Made by a program: the position numbers and the translations under genes. Positions 31,927 to 45,432 of a stretch of DNA of 64,000 nt are shown piece by piece. Position 1 is the stretch's first letter. Every line of letters starts with the position of its first letter. Source of the DNA: Haberlea rhodopensis (taxonomy: Eukaryota > Streptophyta > Magnoliopsida > Lamiales > Gesneriaceae). The DNA is taken from contig CAJQUN010000479.1 of assembly GCA_907163345.1 (NCBI GenBank), positions 352,933 to 416,932 on the forward strand, written 5' to 3'. The notes below the pieces were generated by a model. It was not told the origin of the DNA. It was given only the letters and a program-made list of their open reading frames with translations, and did no database searches.

Positions 31927-34383
31927 TGTAAGGACCCCCTTAGCCCTTAACCCCTGATTAGTGTATTAACCACTATGTGTGGCACATGCTTTCAATAAAA
32001 AGTCAATCGGGAAGCTCAGATGATACTTTACCATTGTATGGCAATTACAAAATTTCCTTTAATACTCAATGTCATAAGATCATCAGCCTAACAACAAATA
32101 GACTCATATGTTCGCCCTTTACCATCCCCTTGGTGCCACTTTTTACATTGTGGGCTTTTATAAAAATTTGGGCAGAGTCTCCCCATAAATAGAGCTATCC
32201 CGAAATAAAAGCACAACACATAACATAATTCCCGGCCAGGGAAAACATAATACTCATCAGAATACAGCAATACCAAGTAAATTCCCAGCCAGGGAAGACA
32301 CCACACATAAGATAACAAAAGTGGGTTTCAACACCCACATAATACACCAATGACTCTCATATCATCAGCAATTCTACCCTTAATTGCATGCAACATAGAA
32401 TGAAAGAGAGAAAGGCTCATGCCTTTATATACAACTCATATACAAGTATAACCATGCTCACATGCGAGCATCATGAATATGTATATAATCCTCAGGTGTA
32501 TATAAGTACTCTATACGATACCGTGCTCCATCAAGCCCTGGTACCACGATCCTGGGAGTACATCCAATCAACAGCTCGAGCTCAGCTCCACAGCCATCGA
32601 TGTACCTGTTCACCTGCCCCAACAGAGACAGCCCCAACGGGGTGAGCATACCAATACACAAAATCCCATAATCACAGTAATGAAATTCATAATTTACAAC
32701 AAAAGTAAATACTAATGAATTTAAATGATACTCCCTGGATGGCAACATCCTCATCCGGGATTCCGTGTACTGTCCCTGTTCTCACAATCATCAAACTCAT
32801 CAAATCTCAAAAATCAGTAAATCAACACATTGATTAACTCATCGCATGCCTAATTCTCGAGTATCAATAGATAGTGTTTCCAAATTCATTATACATGCAA
32901 ATATAGATATCTCAATATCTAATACTGATTTCACAACCTCGCTATCAATCACAGATAGCTCAAATGCCTAGCATTTATTTTACTAATCCTTCATTATACC
33001 TAGACATCTCAAATGTCTTATAATGAATACATGATTCTACGATCATCCTCAGGCATCTCAAATGCCCTACAATAGTCATATAAACCCAGTACCCCTTATA
33101 TCTTGTAAGAGTTATCCTACTCTAGTGTCACGCACGCTACAAGCGGCGATATCAAGATTTGGTCGTTCCTTGGCTATATGAACATATATATATAACCATA
33201 CGCACAATATTCAATGCAATCAAAAATACCTTATGCATTTCACAATGCTCTAATATATATAGTAATGCTCGTACGTCGCACGTACCTTAAATCTCCGAAG
33301 TCCGAGCCAAACCTTGCTCGAGTTCCATGCCCCGAGGAACGATGTGCTAACACGATAAATAATTCACAATTATTTACGAACATGCAACCCATGCTCAAGC
33401 ACACCCATAACCCTCAAAATATTGTCAACACACGACAATTAACCTTTTAAAAGACCCGGGGCAGGGTACATGCAGGGAGGGAAATAAATGAGACAATATC
33501 GAAAATTGTTCAAGAACACCCTACAAATTTTCGAACCCTTATCTCACAAATCGAACCCAATTAAACACCATAATTCATCTAAAATGTGAATTAAGCTATC
33601 AAAGCAAGAATCAACACCCCTTGCCAAAAACCCCCAATTTTCGAACTCAAAGCCCTTAAATTCGAACCCAATTCTTTAAATTCGAACACAATAATTCACA
33701 AAAAGGCAGGGGAATACATCACAAGCATGGAAAAGGGGTAAGGAAGGATACCCATATGAAGATCGGAAGGAAAATCGACCGAAATCGAAGAATCCTAGAA
33801 TTTGGGGATCGACGCATTCCTGTAAAATTCGACTTCAAAACGCGACGAAACTCTCAATTGCCGGAGGGGATAGCTGCGCCTCGACGAGACGAAGCCGGTG
33901 GCGGGTCGCACGTGCCGAACGGCGGCGGGCGCACGGCCTGAAGCCGCGGGGGCTGGGGAAATCGGGAATGGGCGCGGGCGGGGAGAGAGAGACGGCTGAA
34001 GGAGGAGAAATGAAATTTTTTAATTAAATCTCAGGTTCAACTGGTATTTATAGCAAAAATACCCCGAAAAACTAATAGCCCCACAAATACATCATGATTC
34101 ATTAAAAATCATCTGTTTTCAAAAATTCTCTCTCTAACTCCAAAACCCCCTACCGGTGCCCACACAAAGCACCCCAGATCCCGAGACACATCAAAAACCC
34201 AACTCTTAGGTTTTACACCGTAATGAGAATACAATCTCAACCTCTGGATCCAACGATCCCAACTACCCAAATAAACGAGCCCAGAAGGCCCAACACCGCG
34301 ATTAAACTCCAAATCGCCACGTAAAACAACTTTAGGGGTTATTAACACTCCGGGATTAACATCTATAATCCCTGGTCATCACA
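31927..34383 (-). repeat. LARD-F 3' LTR
   Basis: This 2,457-bp LTR holds, on the minus strand, a TATA box ctataaatacc (34043-34053), a CpG-rich stretch (33880-33990), several TTCGAA words (33520-33690) and the block AAGGTACGTGCGACGTACG (33270-33288). Short ORFs inside are chance. Confidence 0.93.
33286..33346 (-). other. Candidate mini-exon in LARD-F LTR
   Basis: On the minus strand this 61-nt segment follows cgtgtTAG and ends at AAG|GTACGT. It matches the LARD-D block closely and the Gy blocks in layout. Splicing is inferred. Confidence 0.38.
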
Positions 34384-36859
34384 ATATCTCCCACTAAAAG
34401 AATTTCGTCCTCGAAATTAACACCGGTGTATCACATAACACCCAGGCTACACAACAACATGAAGCCAGAACCTCAATTCTTGACCACAACAGAATCGTAT
34501 TAATAAACGCGAGGGTACCTACCTCGCACCAAACTCTGAAACAAAGCGACTTACCAAAACCAACATATCACCCAAGAGGCAAAGCGTACCTCGATGCGGG
34601 TCATCCCAAAAGTCAGTCCCTCATGACTGTAAAACAACTAATACTTACGACTGTAGATCGGACAGTCATCCTTAGTTCTAATACAACCAGTAAGAACGCA
34701 TCATAAATGACACCTCAACCGTGAGAACGTTGACCTCGTGTCGAACTCTGGTGTGGAATAGACTTCCAAATCCATCATAACGCTAAAGAGTGTCAGCACA
34801 GCTCAATGCTAAAAATCCAAAAGCAGTTAGTCAACAGAAACTGCACGGATTCGAATCGCTCTCGATTCCATCGTAGATATCATTTAATGACATCTCTATC
34901 ATGACTCACGATGTCTAACATACATCGTTACGAGGGAAACTCTAGTATACCACGGTGTATACATACCAAACCTGGTTCCCGCTATACAGACCACTTCCAT
35001 CCAAGGAGCAGTTGCACCCTCTGCAACTCGGATCGGGCAACTCACGGCCACCGATCCACACAAAAGACATCTCACAAGATGCCCACCTCCGGATATCCCA
35101 GGAACCACATCCTGGTCATAAATAAACAATCGAGACTCCACAGAGTTTCAAATTTGAAAGGACATGCAATAAACCCATTGCATCCTCAACGCTTGTGTCG
35201 TCAGCGACACCCAACAAATCCGAAATTCCCGCCATCCCTTGATAATCCTAGGATTTAACAATCCAAACTTGGGGAGGCTATCGCATAACTCGGAGTAAAA
35301 CACCAATAAGGAAATACCTTAACCCACACAAGATAATCCCTCCTCAAAGGGAGTCAACTAACTTCACGATTGTTCCTCATAATTATCGTGCCATGGAGAT
35401 TCCCAATCTCAAGGTGTTCCATATCTCTCATCAGAGATTTAACCATCCTAAAATAGCATAACTCTATGCTTGACAGAAAGGAAATCAATAACTGGCATCC
35501 GTATACTAACCAGTATACCTGCCTAAGCACTGACATCGCATGCATACTCAATGCACTTGGCTCGGGTATCTACAATCTACCCCTAAGCCCCAAACACAAC
35601 CATCAATTCTGAGTCATTCCCTACCCAGGGGAGCGATAATCGACCATCAACTACACGGTGTGATTCCCAAAATCAACACCACACGTACCAACTCACCGAA
35701 TCTTTCAAAGATTCCCAAATAGGTATAATACTACCTCCTTCCTCACAAGGGAAGTGCCATCGAACTCGAGATCCACAAGTCTCGAACCACCGTTCGGAAA
35801 AACTGGATACAATAACACCCATTGCATCCCAAATACACGGGTTCCCTCAGATCGAGTCAATAACGACCTGATGACTCTCTTGTTGGTACTCCAACATCAT
35901 GAGCTGTCCCAGACAAGTCTCACCAAGATTAAACATAAACGTATACACGTTTCAGTGAGGCATGCACAACCTCAACCTCAAATGACGTGGTGACTACTAG
36001 AGTCCACCACAATCCACATCGTATCACCTTACGATTTGCCAAACTTGGTTCCAACGAGCAGTGTAACGGCTCTAGCAAGCCCATCATGGTGCTACACACA
36101 CGCGGCAGACAACCTAGTCTCTGCCTCTTTAGGTTTACCTCAAACCTACCAACAATACGGACGTTTCCGTCCGGCACACTATACCGTGGGAAGAAAAATC
36201 AATAGAGTAGTGGGTCCGTACCCAACGTTCCTCTAATGCCGATACACCCTGGACACTCCAATGTCCCTATGTACTTAACATAACCTGATCCTACTCCCTT
36301 AGGACCCATCCTACACCCTCAAGGGTGGTGTGACCATGTCTACCACATGTCACATCGACAGAAAGCGAGTAATTTCCTCCATGATTACTCCTGTCGTCAA
36401 ATCACATGGCCAAAAGCCATTCCAACGAGCATACCTCAAGGGTATCACCACTCGTAATATGATTACCCCAAACATAAGCTGCGGTACGATCACATGTACA
36501 GTGCATCCATCCATTCCTCGAGCAACCCGCTCGGTATAAGGATCACGTCAATCGGTGACGCACACACCACCTTGTGCTCGGTACTGGCACCCAAGGCATA
36601 CCACTGAATACGTATACTTAACGCATTGTTCATCGTAACGATGATGCATGTCTAATAAGACATCTCCTACACCATCGTCATCGTCATCCCGTGACGATAC
36701 ATGCCAACTCATGGCATCTAAGGCATTGTCAACTAGTGACGATACATGTACATCAGCGTATGTCATCCACTATCATGCTAGTAAAATAGTCATAATAAAA
36801 CATGTTTATCAACGCATGCCAGCTACAATAATGCTAATAGAATAGCAATACCTCATACC

Positions 36860-37800
36860 TCATCGCTAACAATATAGCGGCATACCTGTCTCCGTCGCTC
36901 AATAATAGTGTGTAATCAGCACCCATCGCTCGGAGGCGGCAAAATCCTGTGCTGAGTACATAGCGGCACAATCCATGAATCATCGTCCACATAATAGCGG
37001 AAAGAGGCATCGCTATCAATACATCTGACGGAATGAACCATCGCCAATCAATATAGCGGAATGAACCATCGCTATCAATACACCTGGCGGAATGAACCGT
37101 CACCAATCAATATAGCGGAATGAACCATCGCTATCAATACACCTGGCGGAATGAACCATCGCCAATCAATATAGCGGAATGAACCATCGCTATCAATACA
37201 CCTGGCGGAATGAACCGTCGCCAATCAATATAGCGGAATGAACCATCGCTATCAATACACCTGGCGGAAAGAACCATCGCCAATAAATATAAATCGACAC
37301 AGCGGAATACATCACCGCTATCATCCGTGTCCTCATAATGAAATGAGTATAAATCGACACAGCGGGACACATCACCGCTATCATCCGTGTCATCACAAAG
37401 GAATGAATCATCATCCTAACAAGCGGCATCTCATCCTCGCTTCTTCATACAAGCGGTATCTCATCCTCGCTTCGTATGGCATCCACGTAAGCAGAATTTT
37501 GCTCCTTATGGAAATCCACGTAAGCGGAATTTTTCCTCGCTTCCTATGGAATCCATGTCAGCAGAATTCTTGCTTCTTATGGAATTGAGTCACTTATCAG
37601 TAGTGCATTTCAATGCTTCTTACTACTCCACATAAGCGGAATTCTTCCTCGCTTCATATGGACCTTAGCGTAAGCATTGAAATCCTCACTAGGATAACCT
37701 TGACTCGTGAAATACCAATAGTGCATTTCAATTATTCTTACTACTCCATATAAGCGGAATTCTTCCTCGCTTCGTATGGACCTTAGTGTAAGCATTGAAA
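36860..37800 (-). repeat. CCGCT/AGCGA array in LARD-F interior
   Basis: On the minus strand, words like GGCGATGGTTCATTCCGCTA alternate along about 900 bp. The most regular stretch (about 37020-37270) repeats a unit of about 58 bp four times. The homologous array in LARD-D is at 56490-57490. Confidence 0.85.
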
Positions 37801-38357
37801 TCCTCACTTTATATTTCACAATATACATATGCAAAACGATGCGTATCAACATGTATCATATCATAATGCACTATCTTATGCATACCTTGATTTACCTTGT
37901 GTTAAATAACTAAACACATAATACATGTTACCCTTTGGATGCCCGTACATATGTATAATCATCATTCCTTTTCGTACTCCATATTTCCTGTAACCTGCAA
38001 CCATCAGGGTTAGCAGCAATAGCCATATACGCTATGCATCAAACATTCAATACATATATGCAACCACTTGCATGTCAATACGTATACCAAGACATGTTAC
38101 CTCGGAAATATCCCTTTACCTGATTTTCTTAAAAACCAGCTTCCTTGGCACATAACACACGGAGTGCCAGACATCACTATTAATGCCATCCTATCGTGTT
38201 CCAAACGATTCCTGCAACCACAATGGTTAGCAATACCACTTTCATATCATAATAGCACATAAACGATTTGTTATGTCATACAACATTAATGCCATCATGC
38301 ATAAATATGTGCTATCAATAACTTCCTAGGCCCTTAACAGCCCCAATGAGCAACCAC

Positions 38358-38370
38358 TGCTCTGATACCA
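38358..38370 (-). promoter_or_regulatory. LARD-F primer-binding site
   Basis: On the minus strand TGGTATCAGAGCA follows the LTR end ccttaca by a 4-base spacer, so the element uses the initiator tRNA-Met primer like the autonomous families. Confidence 0.88.
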
Positions 38371-38374
38371 CTAA

Positions 38375-40842
38375 TGTAAGGACCCCCTTAGCCCTTAACC
38401 CCTGATTAGTGTATTAACCACTATGTGTGGCACATGCTTTCAATAAAAAGTCAATCGGGAAGCTCAGATGATACTTTACCATTGTATGGCAATTAAAAAA
38501 TTTCCTTTAATACTCAATGTCATAAGATCATCAGCCTAACAACAAATAGACTCATATGTTCGCCCTTTACCATCCCCTTGGTGCCACTTTTTACATTGTG
38601 GGCTTTTATAAAAATTTGGGCAGAGTCTCCCCATAAATAGAGCTATCCCGAAATAAAAGCACAACACATAACATAATTCCCGGCCAGGGAAAACATAATA
38701 CTCATCAGAATACAGCAATACCAAGTAAATTCCCAGCCAGGGAAGACACCACACATAAGATAACAAAATTGGGTTTCAACACCCACATAATACACCAATG
38801 ACTCTCATATCATCAGCAGTTCTACCCTTAATTGCATGCAACATGGAATGAAAGAGAGAAAGGCTCATGCCTTTAATACAACCCATATACAAGTATAACC
38901 GTGCTCACATGCGAGCATCATGAATATGTATATAATCCTCAGGTGTATATAAGTACTCTATACGATACCGTGCTCCGTCAAGCCCTGGTACCACGATCCT
39001 GGGAGTACATCCAATCAACAGCTCGAGCTCAGCTCCACAGCCATCGATGTACCTGTTCACCTGCCCCAACAGAGACAGCCCCCAACGGGGTGAGCATACC
39101 AATACACAAAATCCCATAATCACAGTAATGAAATTCATAATTTACAACAAAAGTAAATACTAATGAATTTAAATGATACTCCCTGGATGGCAACGTCCTC
39201 ATCCGGGATTCCGTGTACTGTCCCTGTTCTCACAATCATCAAACTCATCAAATCTCAAAAATCAGTAAATCAACACATTGATTAACTCATCGCATGCCTA
39301 ATTCTCGAGTATCAATAGATAGTGTTTCCAAATTCATTATACATGCAAATATAGATATCTCAATATCTAATACTGATTTCACAACCTCGCTATCAATCAC
39401 AGATAGCTCAAATGCCTAGCATTTATTTTACTAATCCTTCATTGTACCTAGACATCTCAAATGTCTTATAATGAATACATGATTCTACGATCATCCTCAG
39501 GCATCTCAAATGCCCTACAATAGTCATATAAACCCAGTACCCCTTATATCTTGTAAGAGTTATCCTACTCTAGTGTCACGCACGCTACAAGCGGCGATAT
39601 CAAGATTTGGTCGTTCCTTGGCTATATGAACATATATATATAACCATACGCACAATATTCAATGCAATCAAAAATACCTTATGCATTTCACAATGCTCTA
39701 ATATATATAGTAATGCTCGTACGTCGCACGTACCTTAAATCTCCGAAGTCCGAGCCAAACCTTGCTCGAGTTCCATGCCCCGAGGAACGATGTGCTAACA
39801 CGATAAATAATTCACAATTATTTACGAACATGCAACCCATGCTCAAGCACACCCATAACCCTCAAAATATTTTCAACACACGACAATTAACCTTTTAAAA
39901 GACCCGGGGTAGGGTACATGCAGGGAGGGAAATAAATGAGACAATATCGAAAATTGTTCAAGAACACCCTACAAATTTTCGAACCCTTATCTCACAAATC
40001 GAACCCAATTAAACACCATAATTCATCTAAAATGTGAATTAAGCTATCAAAGCAAGAATCAACACCCCTTGCCAAAAACCCCCAATTTTCGAACTCAAAG
40101 CCCTTAAATTCGAACCCAATTCTTTAAATTCGAACACAATAATTCACAAAAAGGCAGGGGAATACATCACAAGCATGGAAAAGGGGTAAGGAAGGTTACC
40201 CATACGAAGATCGGAAGGAAAATCGACCGAAATCGAAGAACCCTAGAATTTGGGGATCGACGCATTCCTGTAAAATTCGACTTCAAAACGCGACGAAACT
40301 CTCAATTGCCGGAGGGGATAGCTGCGCCTCGACGAGACGAAGCCGGTGGCAGGTCGCACGCGCCGAACGGTGGCCGGACGGCGGCGGGCGCACGGCCTGA
40401 AGCCGCGGGGGCTGGGGAAATCGGGAATGGGCGCGGGCGAGGAGAGAGAGACGGCTGAAGGAGGAGAAATGAAATTTTTTAATTAAATCTCGGGTTCAAC
40501 TGGTATTTATAGCAAAAATACCCCGAAAAACTAATAGCCCCACAAATACATCATGATTCATTAAAAATCATCTGTTTTCAAAAATTCTCTCTCTAACTCC
40601 AAAACCCCCTACCGGTGCCCACACAAAGCACCCCAGATCCCGAGACACATCAAAAACCCAACTCTTAGGTTTTACACCGTAATGAGAATACAATCTCAAC
40701 CTCTGGATCCAACGATCCCAACTACCCAAATAAACGAGCCCAGAAGGCCCAACACCGCGATTAAACTCCAAATCGCCACGTAAAACAACTTTAGGGGTTA
40801 TTAACACTCCGGGATTAACATCTATAATCCCTGGTCATCACA
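38375..40842 (-). repeat. LARD-F 5' LTR
   Basis: This 2,468-bp partner of 31927-34383 has few substitutions and a small insertion near 40370. A TATA box ctataaatacc lies at 40502-40512 on the minus strand, so U3 is only about 330 bp and the transcript leader about 2.1 kb. Confidence 0.93.
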
Positions 40843-42404
40843 ATGATTGTGAGATTGAGTACCATCCTGGTAAAGCAAATTTGATAGCAGACGCCTTGAG
40901 TCGGAAGGTGAAGAGTACTGTTGATGATGCTATGAGTTTATCAACTATGATGACTTCTTATTGCCATCTAGGCTATGATTTCGATGTAGACACGTCGCCG
41001 GTGCGAGTGTCGACCTTATTGGCTGAGCCAGACATATTTGAGGCTATCAGGAAAGCCCAGAGGTTGGATGATGAGGTTTAGAGATGGTCATCGATAGTAC
41101 TTCAAGGATAGCCATCAAAGTTCAGAGTGGCAGAAGACGGTTCCTTAAGACTTGGTGACCGTTGGGTAGTGCCGAGGGCACCAGAGTTACGTCAAGGGAT
41201 CTTGCACCGTGCTCATAGCAGCAGGTTTAGCATCCACCCAGGAGGAAGAAAGATGTATAAGGACCTATGTAGTCAGTTCTGGTGGAGACGGATGAAGCAT
41301 GACGTGATCGCTTTTGTCAAAAGATGTTTAATCTGCCAGCAAGTAAAGGCAGAGAGGCAGAGGCCTGGTGGCGAGCTGAAGAGCTTAGAAGTACCTGAAT
41401 GGAAGTGGGAGCACATATCTATGGACTTCGTGACCCACTTGCCAAGAACGGCCTCTGGATTTGATCTAAAGATAGCCCAATTATATGTACGGGATGTGGT
41501 GAGGTTACATGGGGTTCTAGTCTCGATTGTGTCTGACAGAGACCCAAGGTTTACTTCACATTTCTGGGAGGGTCTCCAGACAGCTTTGGGTACAGAGGTG
41601 AGACTGAGTATATCTTACCACCCTCAGACAGACGGCCAAACAGAGCATACCATACAGACGCTCGAAGACACGTTGAGGGCATGTGTACTGGAGTTTGATA
41701 CTCCGTGGCAAGATTCATTGCCACTGGTAGAGTTCTCCTATAATAACAGCTATCATGCGAGCATTCAAATGGCTCCTTTTGAAGCTCTTTACGGACGACG
41801 ATGTAGATCACCGTTGTATTGGGAGGACTTGACTAGTAAAGCGGTCGGAGGACCGGATATGATAAAGGATATGGAAGACAAGATTAAGTTAATACGCCAA
41901 AAGATGAAAGCGGCCCAGGATAGGCAAGCAACCTATGCCAATAAGCGACGATGACCGCTAGAATTCCAAGTAGGAGATAAGGTCTTCTTGAAAATCTCAC
42001 CCTTCAGGGGTGTAGTTCGTTTTGGTATGAGGGGGAAGTTGTCTCCGAGGTATGTTGGGCTGTATGAAGTATTGCAGCGTATCGGTACATTGGCCTACCG
42101 TTTGGCTCTACCGCCGTCTTTATCTGGTATACATGATGTTTTTCACATCTCTATGTTACGGAAGTATGAGCCAGACCCGTCTCATATATTACATCCTACT
42201 GAAGTGCAGTTAGACTCAGATGTATCCTACGTAGAACGACCGGTCAGAATTCTGGATCGAGAGGATCGCAGACTACGTAGCAAGGTTATACCGATGGTCA
42301 AAGTTCAGTGGGATCGTCGGGGTGTCGAGGAGGCTACGTGGGAGACGGAACGGCATATGATGCAGCATTACCCGGAACTATTTTCTGGTATGCTTTATGT
42401 TTAG
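40843..42404 (+). pseudogene. Gy-B pol, part 2: RNase H end, integrase, chromodomain-like tail
   Basis: This continues Gy-B after LARD-F, beginning in the DCEIEYHPGKAN motif. It contains in-frame stops near 41079 (TAG), 41110 (TAG) and 41952 (TGA). Integrase has the CLICQQVKAE zinc region and SMDFVTHLP, then an in-frame deletion of about 30 codons near 41463 directly after the first catalytic aspartate region, then SDRDPRF and HPQTDGQTEH. The tail keeps FHISMLRKYEPDPSH and VQWDRRGVEEATWETE. Several independent lesions show that Gy-B integrase is dead. Confidence 0.9.
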
Positions 42405-42427
42405 TTTCATTTTGGGTAAGTGCATGC

Positions 42428-42463
42428 GATTTCGAGGACGAAATCTTATAAGTAGGGGAGTAT
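42428..42463 (+). promoter_or_regulatory. Gy-B inverted repeat and polypurine tract
   Basis: GATTTCG-agga-CGAAATC (42428-42445) is a perfect 7-bp stem with a 4-nt loop. The purine tract agtaggggagtat (42451-42463) abuts the LTR. Confidence 0.82.
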
Positions 42464-44315
42464 TGTGATGCCCCGAAATTAATTAATTGCAATTTGGGCA
42501 TTAATTATGTTTATATGATGAATTATGTTGATAATTGATTTATGTGATGGGTAATGAAGTGTTAACATGATTTATTGTTTTGGTTGTCAATTATGAGGAA
42601 AGCATGATTTTAGTGGAAGTTTAATGCATTTTTGTAAATGCTTTTAAAATACCATGTTGGGGTATTTTATACATTATGTTAATTGGTGGGGTACAATTTT
42701 TAATTAACTTTATAACTTTTCCCCTTTACCCAACTCACTTTACCCTTCTCATTTTAAATCCCCAATTCACTCTCAAACCCTACCCATTCCCCCATTTTCG
42801 AAATTCACCAAGGAAGGAGAAGGAAAGCTCCACAAACCTTTGTTTTTGAGATCTTTGTTAAGATTTGGAGTCTTCAAGAGGTATGGAACCCTTCCTAAAG
42901 TTTTTATGATGTTTGGTTTTGAAATGGGATGATTTCGAAGTAATTTATGTGGATTTGTTTTGGGTATGTGTTGCATGTTGTTGGGGTATGATTTTTGAAG
43001 TGTTTTATGTGGGTTTTAGTGAGTTATGATGATGTTAGTGTTGTAGGAAAGTTTGGTTTTGAAGGGTTTGAGGTAGAGCTTGAAAAATGCTCTAAAATGG
43101 CGATTTTTCGATGTATAGGGATCGGCGATCGATCGCCCGTTCCAGGCGATCGATCGCGACCCAGCAGTAGACGCCAGTAACATTTGGCGATCGATCGCCA
43201 CATTTGGGCGATCGATCGGTGAGGCTGGCGATCGATCGCGCCAAAAGTGGCGATCGATCGCCAAGAGCTGAAATTTTCAGCAACGTCCAGTATGATCTCG
43301 CGATCGATCGGACCTGGGCGGCGATCGATCGCGAGATGTAAAAATATGTGTTTTTGAATTTTTTGTGGGATTTTTGGATATTGGACTATATTTAGCTTCT
43401 AATATCGATTTGTGTGGTTATGTAGAACCATCCCAGGTACCCACAACTTCAAGGAGATAAAGTTCTCCAATTTCTCCACTTTTGGAAATTAAGGTACAAA
43501 AGAAGCGTACGGGCATCGGATGGTAAAACTCACTCCTACATTAAGACCATGCTAATGATTACATAAGTATATATGATGTTTATGATGATGATTATGATAA
43601 GTAAGTTTATGATGATGATGTTTATGATGAGTAAAGAAGATATGATGTCTATGGGGACGTTTATGATAAGTGATGATGATGTTTATGATATGGTAAGATG
43701 CCATACGATAGGGTAAGATGCCCATATGGTAAGATGCCATACGATGTTTATGATATGGTAAGATGCCATACGATAGGGTAAGATGCCCATATGGTAAGAT
43801 GCCATGCGATAGGGTAAGATGCCCATATGGTAAGATGCCATGCGATAGGGTAAGATGCCATGCGATAGGGTAAGATGCCCATATGCATGAATGTGAATTA
43901 GGGACAAAAAAAAGAAGGAAGTTAACGAATAACCAGCAAGTTTACTTAACTAAGATTTCATGCATTTACTGTTATTTTTTATGATGTTAAGTAAGGATGT
44001 ATATGCTCATGATGTGTCATCCCTGTAGGTACGCTTTTGGTCTGAAGGAGGCTCAAGGTCGGGTTAAGACAGTGAGCTATGAGGAGCATGAAAGAAGTTA
44101 GGACACAGGATTTTAGGATAGTCTCTACTCTAGGAGTAGTATAATTCTATCGCTTTAACATTCATTTTGAGAATGTAATTAATTAAGTTTTGAAATTTCA
44201 TTTTGGCCTGTAATCTTACTAGCTCAAGACTACAACCGGAACCCTAAGATGTCATTAATGCATGTTTAGTTCATAATACGTTATTAATATGATGTTAAGT
44301 TAGGAAGACCCTACA
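42464..44315 (+). repeat. Gy-B 3' LTR
   Basis: This complete 1,852-bp LTR starts tgtgatgccccg and ends gaccctaca. The palindrome array is at 43126-43331 and the 36-bp tandem repeat at about 43683-43890. It is followed at once by Gy-E protease-region coding sequence. Confidence 0.94.
43126..43331 (+). repeat. CGATCGATCG palindrome-pair array (Gy-B 3' LTR)
   Basis: Eight sites in four pairs, all intact here; the site that is mutated in the other LTR (27692) is perfect. Spacers match the 5' LTR with few changes. Confidence 0.94.
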
Positions 44316-44785
44316 TATGGTCTCGACACCCATGGGGAAGTATGTGATTGCGGATCGACTATTATCTGATTGCCTCATTTATTTTGAGGGCATTGATCTG
44401 AGGGCTGATATGATTTTGTTGGATATGGCAGATTTTGACTGTATTGTCGGTATTGATGTGTTGAGCAGATACCAGGCCGTGGTTGATTGCCGACAGAGGA
44501 TGGTGCGTTTCTGTCTGATCAGGGATTTCAGTGGACCTTCTATGGGGACGACTCTCATCCAAGGATTCTATTAATTTCGGCAGTTAAGATGTCGCGGTTG
44601 TTAGAACGCGGTCACACATGCTATCTTATTTATGCTGTGGACGTATCAGAGGAAAATGAAGAGTTGAGGATCGAGGATATACCAGTAGTTGCGGAATTCA
44701 CCGATGTGTTTCCGGATGAGATTCCAGGATTCCCGCCGAGCAAAGATGTGGAGTTTGCGATTGAATTACTGCCAGGGACATCTGC
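44316..44785 (+). pseudogene. Gy-E pol fragment 1: protease to RT start
   Basis: The sequence begins mid-frame in the protease-distal region (VSTPMGKYVIADRLLSDC), continues through FDCIVGIDVLSRYQAVVDCRQR, loses one base near 44510, and runs to the ELLPGTSA motif before RT. It matches Gy-A more closely than Gy-C or Gy-B. It is interrupted on the left by Gy-B and on the right by LARD-D, with tctgc (44781-44785) duplicated at 62577-62581. Confidence 0.9.
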
Positions 44786-45432
44786 TGTGATGTCCGGGGA
44801 TTAATGGTGTTAACCCCGGTGTGGTATTAATCCTTAATGGATTTATATTGTGGCAATTAGGAATTAATTGCGGTTTTGGGTCTCCCGAGGTTGTAAAGCG
44901 GGCATTTTGGATCGTTGGATCCAAAGGTCGAGATTGTATTATCAATTTAGTGAAAAACCTATGATTTAGGTTTTTGGTGAGAGTCGGGATCCGTGATGCA
45001 TTCGTTGCATGTTGGGAATTTTGGTTATTGGTATGATTTAATCGGAGTGGGTTTTAATTATTTAATTTAAAACATGGCTAATGTGAGTCTTAATGCATAA
45101 TTGGATAAGGGTGAAATGTCATGTTGGACATAATTTTCATACCATACAATTATTTGATGCATGATATAAAAATGTTAAAAGAAACATTCCCCCTCCTTTA
45201 CATCCCATCCACCCCATTCCATCATCTTTATGTCTTGACCTTACCATCACCACATCCAACCCACCATTTTCGTTCCTCAACTTGGAAGGGAGGAGAAAGC
45301 TTTGGAAAAGAGCCATTTTCATGATTTCTTGCTAGAATCTTGAAGCTCAAAGGGTAAGCTACCAACCTAGCAAAGTTTTGTTGTATATTTGTTGGTTTTG
45401 GTGTTGTATCTTGGGGTTCAAGGGGTAGATCT
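44786..45432 (+). repeat. LARD-D 5' LTR, left piece
   Basis: This matches 60069-60724. It contains a TATA-like gatataaaaatg (about 45163), a pyrimidine-rich stretch and a donor-like caaagg|gtaagct (GT at 45354). It ends with the Gy-C duplication gatct (45428-45432). Confidence 0.92.

Larger units (their letters stand above)
34384..38374 (-). other. LARD-F interior, noncoding
   Basis: This 3,991 bp has no protein resembling gag or pol on either strand; all ORFs are short and not conserved with LARD-D. On the minus strand the 3' end has the inverted repeat aatttcg...cgaaatt (34401-34418) and a purine tract before the LTR. The part 36860-37800 is an array of AGCGG and CGCT words, some in near-identical tandem units of about 55-60 bp (37020-37270). 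Stretches outside the array align loosely with the LARD-D interior but with many indels, which argues against coding. Confidence 0.85.
31927..40842 (-). mobile_element. LARD-F: noncoding LTR retrotransposon derivative, minus strand
   Basis: LARD-F has LTRs at 31927-34383 and 38375-40842, nearly identical, flanked by atgac (31922-31926) and atgat (40843-40847), a 5-bp duplication with one change. On the minus strand the LTR starts tgtgatgaccagg and ends ggggtccttaca. The 4.0-kb interior has a primer site and polypurine tract but no gag or pol. It is related to LARD-D in both LTR and interior. It must use proteins from other elements, probably chromovirus-type relatives that share its ends. Confidence 0.93.

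Noticed and set aside
36860..37800. Satellite DNA array
   Set aside because: The units are irregular, restricted to one element's interior and homologous to LARD-D, so this is part of the element.
31950..40842. Independent gene in the 9-kb gap within Gy-B pol
   Set aside because: The gap is fully explained by LARD-F with LTRs, primer site and target duplication; its ORFs are short and unconserved.
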